From Brenneria izbisi (lineage in GTDB: Bacteria > Pseudomonadota > Gammaproteobacteria > Enterobacterales > Enterobacteriaceae): DNA of 64,000 nt. Shown one piece after another: positions 1 through 9,843 of the stretch. The notes beneath the pieces are model-generated. The model saw only the letters and a program-made list of their open reading frames with translations. It made no database searches and was not told the origin of the DNA. Numbering within the stretch: position 1 is the first letter of the stretch; each line of letters begins with the position of its first letter. The stretch lies in NCBI RefSeq assembly GCF_025840185.1, contig NZ_JAMPJU010000012.1, positions 61,281 to 125,280 on the forward strand. The letters run 5' to 3'. The position numbers and the translations under genes were made by a program.

Positions 1-552
1 CAGCGCTTTTTCCACGCGTTTTTCATGCATTTTTTGCAGAACGACTTCACGCGCTTCCGCGTCTTTTACCGTAACCAGACGCGCTTTCGGCGTCATCACG
101 GCGCTGACCGGTAGATCCAGATCGGTCACAAAGCGCACGTCACGACCGGTAATAATTCCCACCAGTTCATTGCCTTCGGCCACAACCGGATAACCGGCGA
201 AACCATTACGTTCGGTCAATTCTTTTACCTGACGCAATGTGGTATTTGGCGTAACGGTTTGTGGATCAACGACCACCCCGCTTTCATGTTTTTTTACGCG
301 GCTGACTTCTTCCGCCTGACGCTCAATCGACATATTTTTATGAATAAAGCCCAAGCCACCTTCCTGAGCCAGCGCGATCGCCAGACCAGATTCGGTGACG
401 GTATCCATCGCAGCCGACAGCATAGGGATATTCAGACGAATTTTTTTCGTCAGTTGGGTGGTTAAATCAGCCGTGTTAGGCAAGACAGTGGAGTGGGCAG
501 GAACAAGGAGAACATCATCAAACGTCAGTGCTTCTTTAGCGATACGTAGCAT
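1..552 (-). CDS. guaB: IMP dehydrogenase, N-terminal part (gene runs off the window)
   Basis: Inosine-5'-monophosphate dehydrogenase oxidises IMP to XMP, the first committed step of GMP synthesis, in the cytoplasm. The 184 visible residues begin [18 protein letters not shown] and continue into the family-typical AAMDTVTES and [10 protein letters not shown] segments, followed by the start of the CBS-domain insert ([17 protein letters not shown]). The catalytic Cys loop lies outside the window. The ATG at 552-550 matches the E. coli start. The gene is divergent from xseA, as in E. coli, with a shared 171-bp regulatory region. The 3' end is cut by the window edge, not by mutation. Confidence 0.97.
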   Translation of the reverse strand, partial: MLRIAKEALTFDDVLLVPAHSTVLPNTADLTTQLTKKIRLNIPMLSAAMDTVTESGLAIALAQEGGLGFIHKNMSIERQAEEVSRVKKHESGVVVDPQTVTPNTTLRQVKELTERNGFAGYPVVAEGNELVGIITGRDVRFVTDLDLPVSAVMTPKARLVTVKDAEAREVVLQKMHEKRVEKAL

Positions 553-553
553 G

Positions 554-599
554 GGCAATATCTCACCAAGGTGGGTGTAAGAACGGATAAAATATTGCC
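554..599 (-). promoter_or_regulatory. guaB 5' leader stem reaching the start codon
   Basis: On the minus strand GGCAATAT (599-592) near the predicted transcript start is perfectly complementary to ATATTGCC (561-554), which ends one base before the guaB ATG. The GGTGAG that probably serves as ribosome binding site lies inside the loop side of this stem. The inverted repeat is visible directly; a role in translation or mRNA stability is inference. Confidence 0.5.
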
Positions 600-604
600 G
601 TGGC

Positions 605-630
605 ATTATACAGAGCGTAATCGATTGCCT
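605..630 (-). promoter_or_regulatory. guaB promoter with PurR-type box
   Basis: Reading the minus strand, a perfect -10 hexamer TATAAT occupies 610-605. Just upstream, AGGCAATCGATTACGC (630-615) fits the PurR operator pattern ACGCAAACGTTTGCGT at the GCAA, CG and TT positions and covers the -35 region. PurR control of guaBA is known in E. coli, so repression by purine-bound PurR is the likely logic. Confidence 0.6.
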
Positions 631-723
631 CCAGCATTTTTTTACTAAAAAGCTTGATTACCTTTCACATGCAGGTAGTATCAATCAATGAAGTCACTGT
701 TTTAAAATTTGATCTAGCTCACA

Positions 724-2112
724 ATGTCTCAATTTCCCGCCTCTGCTATTTTTACCGTTAGCCGCCTGAATCAGACGGTTAGACAATTGTTGGAAATGGA
801 AATGGGGCAGATCTGGCTTTCCGGCGAAATCTCCAACTTCTCGCAGCCATCTTCCGGTCATTGGTATTTCACGCTGAAAGATGAACGCGCTCAGGTGCGC
901 TGCGCCATGTTCCGCAACAGCAACCGTCGGGTCGCCTTTCGTCCGCAAAACGGTCAGCAGGTACTGATACGCGCCAGCATTACGCTGTATGAACCGCGTG
1001 GCGATTATCAGTTGCTGGCGGAAAGTATGCAGCCTGCCGGAGATGGTCTGTTGCAACAGCAGTTTGAACAGTTGAAGCAGCGTCTTGCAGCCGAAGGGGT
1101 GTTCGATCAGCAGTTCAAACAGGCGCTTCCCTCCCCGGCCAGACAGGTCGGCGTAATCACTTCCGCCAGCGGCGCCGCCCTGCACGATATTTTAAACGTA
1201 TTGCAGCGCCGCGATCCTTCACTGCCCGTGGTGGTGTATCCCACTGCCGTACAAGGCAATGAAGCGCCGTTACAGATTGTGCGCGCCATTGAACTGGCCA
1301 ACCTGCGCAACGAATGTGATGTACTGATTGTCGGTCGCGGCGGCGGTTCGCTGGAAGATTTGTGGAGCTTCAATGATGAGCGTGTCGCGCGGGCCATTTT
1401 TGCCAGCCGGATCCCCATCGTCAGTGCTGTGGGTCATGAAACCGATGTGACCATTGCAGATTTCGTCGGTGATGTGCGTGCGCCGACGCCTTCCGCCGCG
1501 GCAGAGTTAGTCAGCCGTAATCAGCTTGAATTGCTGCGTCAGATACAATCCCAGCGCCAGCGTCTGGAAATGGCGATGGATTACTATCTTGCTCAGCGTC
1601 ATCAGGTATTCACGCGCTGGCATCATCGCTTGCAACAACAGCATCCGCAGTTGCGGCTGGCGCGTCAGCAGGCTCAGTTGGTGAAACTTCGCCAGCGGCT
1701 GGATGATGCCATGCAGCTACAGTTGCGCCAGACTTTGCGCCGCCGCGAACGCATGGAACAGCGTTTGTTTCAGCAGCAACCCTTGCCGACAATTCAGCGT
1801 GCGCAGCAGCGTTTACAGCAATTGCGCTATCAGATGCAGAATGCCGTTGAGCGTAACCTGAATAAGCAACAACAACGGTTGGGTGTCGCCTGTTCGCGTC
1901 TGGAAGGCGTCAGCCCGCTGGCAACGCTGGCGCGCGGCTATAACGTCACCACGACGCCGGATGGCGAAGTGCTGAAAAACGTCGCCCAAATCTCGCCGGG
2001 CGCAACATTGAAAACCCGGTTGCAGGATGGATGGGTTGAAAGTCAGGTCACCGCGCTCGTGCCGCACACTCCCGCCGCCGCGCCCGCCAAAAGGCGACGT
2101 AACAAGTCTTAA
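724..2112 (+). CDS. xseA: Exodeoxyribonuclease VII large subunit
   Basis: Catalytic subunit of exonuclease VII, which degrades single-stranded DNA from both ends to acidic oligonucleotides together with XseB. The 462 residues (E. coli about 456) show the N-terminal OB-fold (about 1-100, with [21 protein letters not shown] and [18 protein letters not shown]), a catalytic core with [15 protein letters not shown] and [14 protein letters not shown], and a long Gln/Arg-rich coiled coil (about 260-400) that binds the small subunits. ATG at 724 gives the family start; there is no strong Shine-Dalgarno sequence upstream (only AGCTCACA). Divergent from guaB. xseB is not in the window. Confidence 0.97.
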   Translation: MSQFPASAIFTVSRLNQTVRQLLEMEMGQIWLSGEISNFSQPSSGHWYFTLKDERAQVRCAMFRNSNRRVAFRPQNGQQVLIRASITLYEPRGDYQLLAESMQPAGDGLLQQQFEQLKQRLAAEGVFDQQFKQALPSPARQVGVITSASGAALHDILNVLQRRDPSLPVVVYPTAVQGNEAPLQIVRAIELANLRNECDVLIVGRGGGSLEDLWSFNDERVARAIFASRIPIVSAVGHETDVTIADFVGDVRAPTPSAAAELVSRNQLELLRQIQSQRQRLEMAMDYYLAQRHQVFTRWHHRLQQQHPQLRLARQQAQLVKLRQRLDDAMQLQLRQTLRRRERMEQRLFQQQPLPTIQRAQQRLQQLRYQMQNAVERNLNKQQQRLGVACSRLEGVSPLATLARGYNVTTTPDGEVLKNVAQISPGATLKTRLQDGWVESQVTALVPHTPAAAPAKRRRNKS

Positions 2113-2197
2113 TCGCCGTAGGGATTTATCCTAAAACTGATGATTGTCCCCGTCATCCGCCTCAACTTCTGAACTATACTGATCTCCAGCCGACTAA

Positions 2198-2220
2198 ATT
2201 CTTATGGTGAATGTAAGAAT
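2198..2220. promoter_or_regulatory. Inverted repeat upstream of the protealysin gene
   Basis: ATTCTTA (2198-2204) and TAAGAAT (2214-2220) form a perfect 7-bp dyad with a 9-base gap in the 168-bp region between xseA and the protease gene. It could be an operator or leader hairpin for the protealysin operon. No factor can be assigned. Confidence 0.25.
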
Positions 2221-2280
2221 GCATGCGTTTTTGTTGATCGTCTGCGTTACCCGATGATCGCCTTTCCAAGGAGATAAGGT

Positions 2281-3324
2281 ATGAAGTCCAGACCGATTTA
2301 TGGCGTGATCCCCCCCTATATCCTGCATCGTATTATCTCCAATGGTTCGGAAGACCAGCGTCACTGCGCCCAACAGACGTTGATGCATGTCCAGTCATTG
2401 ATGGTAAGCCACCATCCCCGGCCACAACCCCATGCGCAGCAGTCCGCCGGACAAGTGCATCGTGAAATTTTCGACGCTGAAAATCAGCAACAGCTACCGG
2501 GCACACTGGTTCGCGCAGAAGGGCAAGCCAGTAATGGCGATGTCGCCGTTGATGAAGCCTACGACTATCTTGGCGTTACCTACGATTTCTTCTGGCGGAT
2601 TTTTCAGCGTAATTCGCTTGATGACGAAGGGCTAACGCTGGCCGGTACGGTGCATTACGGTAAGGATTATCAGAATGCATTCTGGAACGGACAACAAATG
2701 GTATTCGGTGACGGCGATGGTAAAATATTCAATCGCTTCACTATTGCGATTGATGTGGTCGCCCATGAATTGTCTCATGGCATTGTCGAAAATGAAGCGG
2801 GACTGATTTATTTCCGACAATCCGGGGCGTTGAACGAATCCCTGTCCGATGTTTTTGGCACGATGGTAAAACAGTTTCATCTGGGACAAACCACCGAACA
2901 GGCGGACTGGATCATCGGAGCTGGCTTGCTGGCCGAAGGTATTCACGGTATGGGATTGCGCTCCATGTCACATCCGGGGACAGCCTATGATGACCTGCTG
3001 TTAGGCGTCGATCCGCAACCTTCCCATATGCATGACTATGTCAACACGCGCGAAGACAACGGCGGCGTACACCTGAACTCCGGTATCCCCAATCGCGCCT
3101 TCTATCTGGCGGCCACCGCACTGGGCGGCTATTCATGGGAAAAAGCCGGTAGAGTCTGGTATGACACCGTGTGCGATGAATCGCTGCCGCAGAATGCGGA
3201 TTTCGAAATATTCGCCCGTTATACCATTCGTCATGCGGCCAAACGATTCAACCAAAGCGTTGCCGATACCATTCGGCAAGCATGGGAAACGGTGGGTGTG
3301 GAGGTGAGACAGGAGCTTTTATGA
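2281..3324 (+). CDS. Protealysin-like M4 metalloprotease
   Basis: Zinc endopeptidase of the thermolysin (M4) family, protealysin subgroup. The 347 residues carry the zinc motif HELSH (162-166), the third ligand Glu186 in NESLSD and the catalytic His264 in GGVHLNSG, so all active-site residues are present. The N-terminal ~55 residues form the short propeptide of this subgroup, recognisable by IPPYILHRI at 10-18; the longer FTP/PepSY propeptide of secreted thermolysins is missing. No signal peptide is visible, in agreement with protealysins, which can act inside the cell or leave by an unusual route. AAGGAGATAAGGT precedes the ATG. The stop overlaps the start of the inhibitor gene (ATGA). Confidence 0.95.
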   Translation: MKSRPIYGVIPPYILHRIISNGSEDQRHCAQQTLMHVQSLMVSHHPRPQPHAQQSAGQVHREIFDAENQQQLPGTLVRAEGQASNGDVAVDEAYDYLGVTYDFFWRIFQRNSLDDEGLTLAGTVHYGKDYQNAFWNGQQMVFGDGDGKIFNRFTIAIDVVAHELSHGIVENEAGLIYFRQSGALNESLSDVFGTMVKQFHLGQTTEQADWIIGAGLLAEGIHGMGLRSMSHPGTAYDDLLLGVDPQPSHMHDYVNTREDNGGVHLNSGIPNRAFYLAATALGGYSWEKAGRVWYDTVCDESLPQNADFEIFARYTIRHAAKRFNQSVADTIRQAWETVGVEVRQELL

Positions 3325-3662
3325 AAACGTTGCCGGAACTTAACGACGATGCGGTTATCGAATTAGCCCGCGAAGGCGGGCTTGCCTGGATCCCCAAGCT
3401 GGCGGGCCTGCGCCGTTTCGTCCTCGCCAGTGTGCCGGTATCAGAACGAGAGAGAATCTGCCGGGCGATCCTCAACGCGCTGCCGCAAGCCCGTGAACCC
3501 GGCGAGCCAGATGGCCCTGGACGCGGCGATCAATTTTATTACCGGATTCATATCAGCTACGGTCACCCGCATCAGCAATACGCCGAAGCCATCCTGTTGA
3601 TCCCCGAAGACAGCGCGCCGCCGGAACTGACGGAGCTATGGCGTAACGGCGTGCAGCCGTAA
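3321..3662 (+). CDS. Emfourin-family protealysin inhibitor
   Basis: Small cytoplasmic-type protein of 113 residues, translationally coupled to the protease by an ATGA overlap, with AGGAG 5 bases before the ATG. Emfourins are a family of slow-tight protein inhibitors of protealysin, first described from the equivalent two-gene operon in Serratia. The protein has the family layout: an N-terminal strand (VIELAREGGLAWIPKLAGLRR), a middle helix with SERERICRAILNAL, a DQFYYRI strand and a C-terminal EDSAPPELTELW segment. Identification rests on operon position, length and general resemblance recalled from memory. Its expected role is to hold the active protease in check in the producing cell. Confidence 0.85.
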   Translation: MKTLPELNDDAVIELAREGGLAWIPKLAGLRRFVLASVPVSERERICRAILNALPQAREPGEPDGPGRGDQFYYRIHISYGHPHQQYAEAILLIPEDSAPPELTELWRNGVQP

Positions 3663-3668
3663 GCAGGA

Positions 3669-3893
3669 TTAGTCAGCGGGAAGAGCGTTTAACAACACGC
3701 GCTTTTTTGAGATCAAGCCGTGTTGCCGACACAGATAATTCACCGCGCCGCAGGCCCTCAACATGTCAAGCAAGTGCTTACATTCAGGGCAACGGGCTTC
3801 CCGACGATAACGCTGCCGGCAGGCGCCGCACTGAAATGTATCGCCGTCTTGCCAGACCAGCGGGTTATTGCAGTGCGGACACATGGCGTCCAT
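3669..3893 (-). CDS. yfgJ: Zinc-ribbon protein, YfgJ-like
   Basis: A 74-residue protein with paired zinc-binding knuckles: CPHC (5-8) with CGAC (22-25), then CPEC (34-37) and CRQHG. This is the E. coli YfgJ layout, and the gene sits between xseA and der as in E. coli. The function of the family is not known; binding zinc or nucleic acid is a guess from fold only. It is convergent with the emfourin gene, with only 6 bp between the stops. Confidence 0.85.
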   Translation of the reverse strand: MDAMCPHCNNPLVWQDGDTFQCGACRQRYRREARCPECKHLLDMLRACGAVNYLCRQHGLISKKRVLLNALPAD

Positions 3894-3932
3894 TTCATCT
3901 CCTTGCGAATAAGCCTTATGTCACTGCTGCGG

Positions 3933-4892
3933 TTAAATCACGCCCAGCGAACGTAAGCAATACAGGCCGATCGCCGTCACAAAAAACGAACCGACGGTGG
4001 TCATCGCGATAATATTCGCCGCCAGCGTCGCGTTGCCGCCCATCGCGCGCGTCATGGCATAGCTCCCGGCTGCGGTCGGCGTCGCTGAAAACAGGAAAAT
4101 AACACCAAGCGATACGCCGCGAAACCCGACCATCCACCCCCCCAGCGTCAGCAAACCGGGAACCACAAGTAATTTGGCGACAGAAGAAAGCGCCGCAACA
4201 TTGGATGTTCGCAGCATAGTGCGGATATCCAGACTGGCTCCCGCGCACAACAGCGCCAGCGGTAACGCCAGGGCAGATACCAGATGTCCGGTCTGCTTAA
4301 TCACTTCCGGCATCGGCAACGTACTGCGTGAATAGAGCAGCCCCAACACCAGAGCGATAATCAACGGATTGGTCACGATACTGACCAGCAGCGCTTTTGT
4401 GCTGATCTGCCCTCCCTGCTCGTCGCGCCGCAAACTGCGGGTCAGCGTAATCACCGACAGCACATTGAACAAGATCACCGTTACCGTCAGATAGAGCGAA
4501 CCTACCGCCACACCTTCACTACCATAGGCGCTCATCGCAAACGCCAACCCCATGATGCCGGTATTGGAACGAAAGCCGCCCTGAACGAAAATCCCCCGCT
4601 CTCGCGGATCTTTCACCAGATAGACAGCCACAAACTCCAATAACAGAAAGGTGGCAAGGGTTCCCAACGTACCGTAAATCATCATCGGCAGATGATCGGC
4701 CATCGACTGTTGATTCGTCGCGATACTGAAAAAAAGCAGGCAGGGTAAGGCCAGATTGAATACCAGTTTCATTGCCGAATCACAGAACCCGTCATCCAAC
4801 AGATTCAGCCGACGCATTCCCATACCCAGTAGCAGGAGCAACAAATTGGGCATGGTGACTTGAAATGCAAAACTCCAGGTTTCCCAGGACAT
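3933..4892 (-). CDS. AEC-family membrane transporter
   Basis: Inner-membrane carrier of the auxin efflux carrier (AEC) family, 319 residues with about ten hydrophobic segments, starting MPNLLLLLLGMGMRRLNLL and including the two helical-repeat halves typical of the fold. Bacterial members move malate, malonate or other small organic acids, but the substrate cannot be read from the sequence. AAGGGAAAGTC precedes the ATG at 4892. It lies downstream of der on the same strand, 75 bp away with a GC-rich hairpin between. It is not part of this stretch in E. coli K-12, so it looks like a lineage-specific insertion between yfgJ and der. Confidence 0.85.
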   Translation of the reverse strand: MSWETWSFAFQVTMPNLLLLLLGMGMRRLNLLDDGFCDSAMKLVFNLALPCLLFFSIATNQQSMADHLPMMIYGTLGTLATFLLLEFVAVYLVKDPRERGIFVQGGFRSNTGIMGLAFAMSAYGSEGVAVGSLYLTVTVILFNVLSVITLTRSLRRDEQGGQISTKALLVSIVTNPLIIALVLGLLYSRSTLPMPEVIKQTGHLVSALALPLALLCAGASLDIRTMLRTSNVAALSSVAKLLVVPGLLTLGGWMVGFRGVSLGVIFLFSATPTAAGSYAMTRAMGGNATLAANIIAMTTVGSFFVTAIGLYCLRSLGVI

Positions 4893-4931
4893 GACTTTCC
4901 CTTCTGGCTGAACGCGTTCGTCTCCGACAAT

Positions 4932-4959
4932 GCGGGGCGAAAAGAACCCTTCGCCCCGC
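4932..4959 (-). terminator. GC-rich hairpin after der
   Basis: GCGGGGCGAA (4932-4941) and TTCGCCCCGC (4950-4959) form a perfect 10-bp stem with an 8-base loop just past the der stop. On the minus strand no U-run follows (ATTGTCGG), so it may be a weak terminator or an mRNA 3'-end stabiliser. Confidence 0.4.
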
Positions 4960-4967
4960 CAAATACA

Positions 4968-6458
4968 TTATTTACTTTTTTTAAGATGCTGCATCAACCG
5001 CTTACGCTTGCGTAACTGGTTTGGCGTCAATGTGTTGCGCTTATCGGCAAAGGGATTCTCGCCTTCTTTGAACTGAATACGGATCGGCGTCCCCATGACA
5101 TTCAATGAGCGGCGATAGTAATTCATCAGATAGCGCTTATACGAGTCAGGCAAATCTTTGACCTGATTACCGTGGATCACCACAATCGGCGGGTTATAGC
5201 CGCCCGCATGCGCATATTTCAGTTTCACCCGGCGACCGCGCACCAATGGCGGCTGATGATCATCGGCCGCCATTTGCATAATACGGGTCAGCATGGAAGT
5301 ACCCACGCGACGAGTCGCACAGGTGTAAGCTTCCATCACCGATTCGAACAAGTTGCCCACGCCGCTGCCGTGCAATGCGGAGATAAAGTGAATACGAGCA
5401 AAATCGATGAAGCCAAGACGCAAATCCAGCGTTTCCTTCACTTCATCACGCACTTCCTGCGACAATCCGTCCCACTTGTTGACCACAATCACCAATGAGC
5501 GCCCACTATTGAGGATAAAACCCAGCAGAGAGAGATCCTGATCGGAGATACCTTCACGAGCGTCAATCACCAACAGAACCACGTTGGCATCCTCAATGGC
5601 TTGCAGCGTCTTGATCACAGAGAATTTTTCCACCGTCTCGGTGACTTTGCCGCGCTTACGTACGCCGGCGGTATCGATCAATATATATTCACGCTCATCA
5701 CGCACCATCGGTATGTATATGCTATCGCGGGTGGTGCCGGGCATGTCGTAAACCACCACCCGGTCTTCACCCAGAATCCGGTTAGTCAGTGTGGACTTAC
5801 CCACGTTAGGGCGACCGACTATCGCCAGCTTTATCGGTAGATCTTCCGGGTTGAAGTCATCTTCCTCCGCGATCTCGCCTTCAGATGCATTTTCACCCAG
5901 TTGCTCAGCCCAGTAAGCCGCGTTCGCTTCTTCCTCAGTTAACTCAACCGGTTCCGTCACCTCATCCTGCACAAACGGCAGCAAAACCTTCTCAAGCAGC
6001 GAGGTCACGCCACGGCCATGAGAGGCCGCAATCGCATGGATCTCGCCCATACCGAGCGAGTAAAAATCCGCCGTCACCGTATCGGGATCAAGACCATCGG
6101 TTTTGTTGGCGACCAAAACAGTGGTCTTTTGACGGCTACGCAGGTGCTGGGCAATACCTTCATCCGCCGGCATTAATCCGGCGCGGGCATCCACCATAAA
6201 CAGGACGATATCCGCTTCTTCAATCGCCACCAGCGATTGACCGGCCATGCGTGTTTCAACGCCGTCCTCCGTACCATCGATACCACCGGTATCAACGATA
6301 ATAAATTCATGGCCTTCCACTTCCGCGCGGCCATACTTGCGGTCACGCGTCAGCCCTGGGAAATCCGCCACCAATGCATCACGAGTGCGTGTTAAACGGT
6401 TAAACAGCGTAGACTTTCCCACATTCGGACGTCCGACCAGCGCGACGACAGGTATCAT
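4968..6458 (-). CDS. der: GTPase Der (EngA), 50S ribosome assembly factor
   Basis: Essential GTPase with two tandem G domains that acts late in 50S subunit maturation. The 496 residues (E. coli 490) show GRPNVGKST twice (residues 8-16 and about 214-222), DTGG and DTAG G3 motifs, NKTD and NKWD G4 motifs, an acidic linker between the domains ([20 protein letters not shown]) and a C-terminal KH-like domain ending in the basic tail [18 protein letters not shown] lies 9 bases before the ATG. A strong hairpin separates it from bamB upstream, so it probably has its own promoter in 6459-6513. Confidence 0.98.
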   Translation of the reverse strand: MIPVVALVGRPNVGKSTLFNRLTRTRDALVADFPGLTRDRKYGRAEVEGHEFIIVDTGGIDGTEDGVETRMAGQSLVAIEEADIVLFMVDARAGLMPADEGIAQHLRSRQKTTVLVANKTDGLDPDTVTADFYSLGMGEIHAIAASHGRGVTSLLEKVLLPFVQDEVTEPVELTEEEANAAYWAEQLGENASEGEIAEEDDFNPEDLPIKLAIVGRPNVGKSTLTNRILGEDRVVVYDMPGTTRDSIYIPMVRDEREYILIDTAGVRKRGKVTETVEKFSVIKTLQAIEDANVVLLVIDAREGISDQDLSLLGFILNSGRSLVIVVNKWDGLSQEVRDEVKETLDLRLGFIDFARIHFISALHGSGVGNLFESVMEAYTCATRRVGTSMLTRIMQMAADDHQPPLVRGRRVKLKYAHAGGYNPPIVVIHGNQVKDLPDSYKRYLMNYYRRSLNVMGTPIRIQFKEGENPFADKRNTLTPNQLRKRKRLMQHLKKSK

Positions 6459-6513
6459 TGTTACAACCTCATTACTTATATTTCAATACGTTACAGCGAT
6501 AATACTCGCTGAC

Positions 6514-6558
6514 GATAAAAAGACGAAACGGCCCCTGATACTGTCAGGAGCCGTTTCG
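6514..6558 (-). terminator. Terminator between bamB and der
   Basis: A 15-bp stem with one mismatch (6524-6538 with 6544-6558, loop TACTG) is followed on the minus strand by TCTTTTTATC. It marks the end of the leftward transcript carrying bamB. Confidence 0.8.
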
Positions 6559-6605
6559 GGTTCGTCTCTACCAACCGGCAGGGACCCAAACGTGCGGGGC
6601 GTTAA

Positions 6606-7787
6606 CTAGCGGGTAAAAGCGTACACATCGCCATTTTTCGCCTGGATAAGCAGCTTGTCGCTGGCAATTACCGGCTTGCTTAGGAAGCCTGAACCATCCA
6701 CTTTCTGCTGAGCCACAAAACGCCCGTCAGCTGTATTCAGCCAATGCAAATAGCCTTCCGTATCACCCACCACCAGATAGCCGTCGAACAACACCGGCGC
6801 GGTCAGATTACGGTGCAGTAAATCGCTCTGACGCCACAGGTTGACGCCGCCATTGGTATTCAGCGCCACAATACGGTCATTCTGATCAACCAGATAGATG
6901 CGGTCGCCATCGATGATGAAATCCTGTACCGAACCAAGTTCGCGTTTCCACAGAACCTGACCTGAACGCAAATCCAGCGCCGTCATGTTGCCATTATAAC
7001 CCAACGCGTAGACCACCTCACCCATCACAACCGGCGTGGTATCGACATCGTTCAGGCGATCGATTTCCGTCGCGCCGCTGGGCTGGGAAATGCGCTGTTG
7101 CCAGATAAGCTGGCCCTGATTAATCATCACCGCATTCACGCGACCGTTATCCCCACCGACAATCGCCGCACCGAACGCCGTCGTTGGCGCGGATTCGCCG
7201 CGTAGGGAAAGCGTCGGCATATCCAGATTGACGGTCCACCTAACCGCGCCATTAGCTTCGTCCAACGCCTGCAACATGCCGTTGCTGGTGTGGATCAGCA
7301 CCACGCCGTCGCTGACGACCGGGCGGGAAATGGCTTCGCCCGCTACAGCGGTCTGCCATACCACCGCACCATCATCCGCATTCAGCGCATAGACCTGCGC
7401 CTGCTCGCTGCCGATATAGATATGACGGCCGGAAACGGTCACGCCGCCGGACAACAGTGCGGGTTTATTGCGGGAGAAAAACCCGGTTTTCTCAGACAGA
7501 TCAACCCGCCAGATTTCTTTGCCGTCATTCAGATCCAGCGCCTTGACAGTACCCCGGCGATCGGCGGCAAAGACGCGATTATCCTGCCATGCCGGATGAA
7601 GATTGGAGTAAAACTCCCCAATACCGCTGCCGACTGAACGGCTCCACACTTTGGTGGGAGTAAACTGATTCTCCACCTTTGGCAGTGGAGACATAGTGAC
7701 AACATCTTCTTCGCTGTTAAACAGCGAACAACCGCTCAGCAGGGCAACAGAAACCAGTCCTACTAAAAGTGTTTTACGCAATTGCAT
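6606..7787 (-). CDS. bamB: Outer-membrane assembly lipoprotein BamB
   Basis: Lipoprotein of the BAM complex that inserts beta-barrel proteins in the outer membrane; it binds BamA on the periplasmic side. The 393 residues begin with a lipoprotein signal whose lipobox is LLSG-C20, followed by a PQQ-type eight-bladed beta-propeller with repeated A-L-(N/D)-x-x-(D/N)-G-x-x-x-W motifs (for example ALNADDGAVVWQ, ALDLRSGQVLWK, ALNTNGGVNLWR). Length and start match E. coli (392). It follows yfgM by 10 bp in the same operon. Confidence 0.98.
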   Translation of the reverse strand: MQLRKTLLVGLVSVALLSGCSLFNSEEDVVTMSPLPKVENQFTPTKVWSRSVGSGIGEFYSNLHPAWQDNRVFAADRRGTVKALDLNDGKEIWRVDLSEKTGFFSRNKPALLSGGVTVSGRHIYIGSEQAQVYALNADDGAVVWQTAVAGEAISRPVVSDGVVLIHTSNGMLQALDEANGAVRWTVNLDMPTLSLRGESAPTTAFGAAIVGGDNGRVNAVMINQGQLIWQQRISQPSGATEIDRLNDVDTTPVVMGEVVYALGYNGNMTALDLRSGQVLWKRELGSVQDFIIDGDRIYLVDQNDRIVALNTNGGVNLWRQSDLLHRNLTAPVLFDGYLVVGDTEGYLHWLNTADGRFVAQQKVDGSGFLSKPVIASDKLLIQAKNGDVYAFTR

Positions 7788-7797
7788 GGAATTCCTC

Positions 7798-8418
7798 TTA
7801 GCTGGACAGATTGTTCAGTTTCATGGTCAGCAATGCCTTCAATGCCTGCGGAGGGTTAGCAGACAAACCTTTGTTATACGCGTCGCGCGCCGCCTGATTA
7901 TCCCCTTTGCCGACCAGCACATCGCCACGGACATCCGCCGCCAGCGCCACCCAGCCATCAAGCTTAATGGCATCCAGGGTTTTCAGCGCCTCGTCCGTTT
8001 TCTTCTCTTGCAGTTGGATCCGCGCCAGACGCAGATTCACCAGTGCAAGCAAGTCGGCATCCTTGGTCTGGGATTGGGCCAACACCAGTTGTTGTTCCGC
8101 CTTGGCGAAATCTTTCTGATCGACATAATGACGCGCCAGTTCCAGTGACGCCAGTGCGCCATAACTATTTTTATTCGCGGCGCTGAACTTCTCAGCCGCC
8201 GCTACGCCGTCCGTTTTGCCATCGGCCAATTGTTCGGTGATTTGCTGATAAGACGTAGACGCTGCTATTGCATTGGTGCTTTGGCTATTCTGCCAGAAAC
8301 GCCAGCCAACCAGCGCTCCGACACCGAGCACCACGCCAACCACCAGCGCCTTGCCATTTTCCGCGAGAAAACGACGTAACGCATCAACCTGTTCATTCTC
8401 TGTGGTATAGACTTCCAC
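7798..8418 (-). CDS. yfgM: YfgM/AncA, inner-membrane chaperone partner of the Sec translocon
   Basis: A 206-residue protein with a short cytoplasmic N-terminus, one transmembrane helix (ALVVGVVLGVGALVGWRFW, about 23-41) and a periplasmic TPR-like domain. In E. coli YfgM associates with PpiD and SecYEG and helps hand over exported proteins. The start is taken as GTG at 8418, giving MEVYTTENEQVDALRRFL, because it has GAGGAGAAAG 5 bases upstream and gives exactly the E. coli length; a longer in-frame reading would run into hisS. It follows the hisS stop by 13 bp. Confidence 0.95.
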   Translation of the reverse strand: MEVYTTENEQVDALRRFLAENGKALVVGVVLGVGALVGWRFWQNSQSTNAIAASTSYQQITEQLADGKTDGVAAAEKFSAANKNSYGALASLELARHYVDQKDFAKAEQQLVLAQSQTKDADLLALVNLRLARIQLQEKKTDEALKTLDAIKLDGWVALAADVRGDVLVGKGDNQAARDAYNKGLSANPPQALKALLTMKLNNLSS

Positions 8419-8431
8419 GGTGTCTTTCTCC

Positions 8432-9706
8432 TCAATCCAGTAACATTGCCAGACGCGCGGCGACATCGGTCTGCGCCAGGGTATCCTGCTCGCCATTACG
8501 CAGGTTTTTGACGACAACCTGACCGGCCGCAACTTCGTTTTCACCTAAAACCAGCGCTACGCGCGCGCCTGATTTGTCGGCTCTGGCGAATTGCTTTTTA
8601 AAATTGCCGCCGCCATAGTTGGTCATCAGTTTCAATTGCGGCAACGTATCACGCAGCTTTTCGGCCAGTTGCATCGCTGCCGCCTGCGTACCTGCGCCGG
8701 AAGAAACCAGGTAGACATCCACGCCTGGATGCGCCTTAAACTCAGGATTAACCGATTGCACCAGCAGCACCAGACGCTCCAGTCCCATCGCAAACCCCAC
8801 CGCGGGCGTCGCATGGCCGCCCAACTGCTCAACCATGCCATCATATCGTCCGCCGGCGCAAACCGTTCCCTGCGCCCCCAGACTGGTGGTGACCCATTCG
8901 AACACAGTACGGTTGTAATAATCCAGGCCGCGAACCAAACGAGGATTAACGGTATATGGGATGCCCGCCTGCGTTAAAAGTTCACCCAACGCGACAAAGT
9001 GAGCGCGGGATTCTTCATCCAGATAATCCGTCAGAACCGGCGCATCGTTGAGTAACGTCTGCACCTGCGGATTTTTTGAATCCAGCACGCGCAACGGATT
9101 GGTATACATGCGACGCAGACAATCTTCGTCCAGTTTATCTTTATGCTGCTCAAGAAAGGCAATCAGCGCTTCACGGTAAGTCGCTCTGGCTTCCAGCGAT
9201 CCAATCGAGTTCAGTTCCAGCTTGACGTGCTCGGCGATGCCCAACACTCGCCACCAGCGAGCGGTAAGCAGAATCAGTTCGGCATCGATATCCGGCCCCT
9301 GTAGCCCGAAAACTTCACAACCCAACTGATGAAACTGACGGTAGCGTCCTTTCTGCGGACGTTCGTGGCGGAACATCGGCCCCATATACCACAAACGCTG
9401 CTCCTGATTATAAAGAATACCGTGCTCAATACCGGCGCGAACGCATGACGCGGTATTCTCAGGACGCAACGTCAGGCTGTCGCCGTTGCGATCCTCGAAG
9501 GTGTACATTTCTTTTTCAACCACATCGGTCACTTCACCGATGGCACGTTTAAACAGCGAAGTTTGCTCAACAATCGGTGTGCGGATTTCACTGTAGCCGT
9601 AGCTGCCAAGCACCTGCTTCAGACTGGTTTCAATACGCTGCCACAATGCCGTTTCGGCTGGCAGGTAATCGTTCATGCCGCGAATGGCTTGAATATTTTT
9701 TGCCAC
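8432..9706 (-). CDS. hisS: Histidyl-tRNA synthetase
   Basis: Class II aminoacyl-tRNA synthetase that charges tRNA-His with histidine. The 424 residues equal the E. coli length. Visible signatures are the motif 2 region ([37 protein letters not shown]), the histidine-specific [12 protein letters not shown] and [14 protein letters not shown], and motif 3 ([12 protein letters not shown]), followed by the C-terminal anticodon-binding domain. The start codon is GTG (9706-9704), encoding [16 protein letters not shown] as in other enterobacteria. Operon order here is rodZ-ispG-hisS-yfgM-bamB. Confidence 0.98.
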   Translation of the reverse strand: MAKNIQAIRGMNDYLPAETALWQRIETSLKQVLGSYGYSEIRTPIVEQTSLFKRAIGEVTDVVEKEMYTFEDRNGDSLTLRPENTASCVRAGIEHGILYNQEQRLWYMGPMFRHERPQKGRYRQFHQLGCEVFGLQGPDIDAELILLTARWWRVLGIAEHVKLELNSIGSLEARATYREALIAFLEQHKDKLDEDCLRRMYTNPLRVLDSKNPQVQTLLNDAPVLTDYLDEESRAHFVALGELLTQAGIPYTVNPRLVRGLDYYNRTVFEWVTTSLGAQGTVCAGGRYDGMVEQLGGHATPAVGFAMGLERLVLLVQSVNPEFKAHPGVDVYLVSSGAGTQAAAMQLAEKLRDTLPQLKLMTNYGGGNFKKQFARADKSGARVALVLGENEVAAGQVVVKNLRNGEQDTLAQTDVAARLAMLLD

Positions 9707-9746
9707 GTCAGTTCTCTATGCGTTTTTCAAAAATAAACCCGATTAT

Positions 9747-9788
9747 AGGAGGATCTGCAACCTATCTTCAATGCAGGCCGATCCTCCT
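9747..9788 (-). terminator. Imperfect hairpin between ispG and hisS
   Basis: AGGAGGATC (9747-9755) pairs with GATCCTCCT (9780-9788), extended by a TGCA pair after a bulge. On the minus strand it is followed by ATAATCGGGTTTATTTTTG. It could be a partial terminator or a processing site within the operon. Confidence 0.35.
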
Positions 9789-9843
9789 CGGGTTAGGAAT
9801 GATAAATTAGGCGAGTGATGGCATATATCCGCACCAACGCCGT

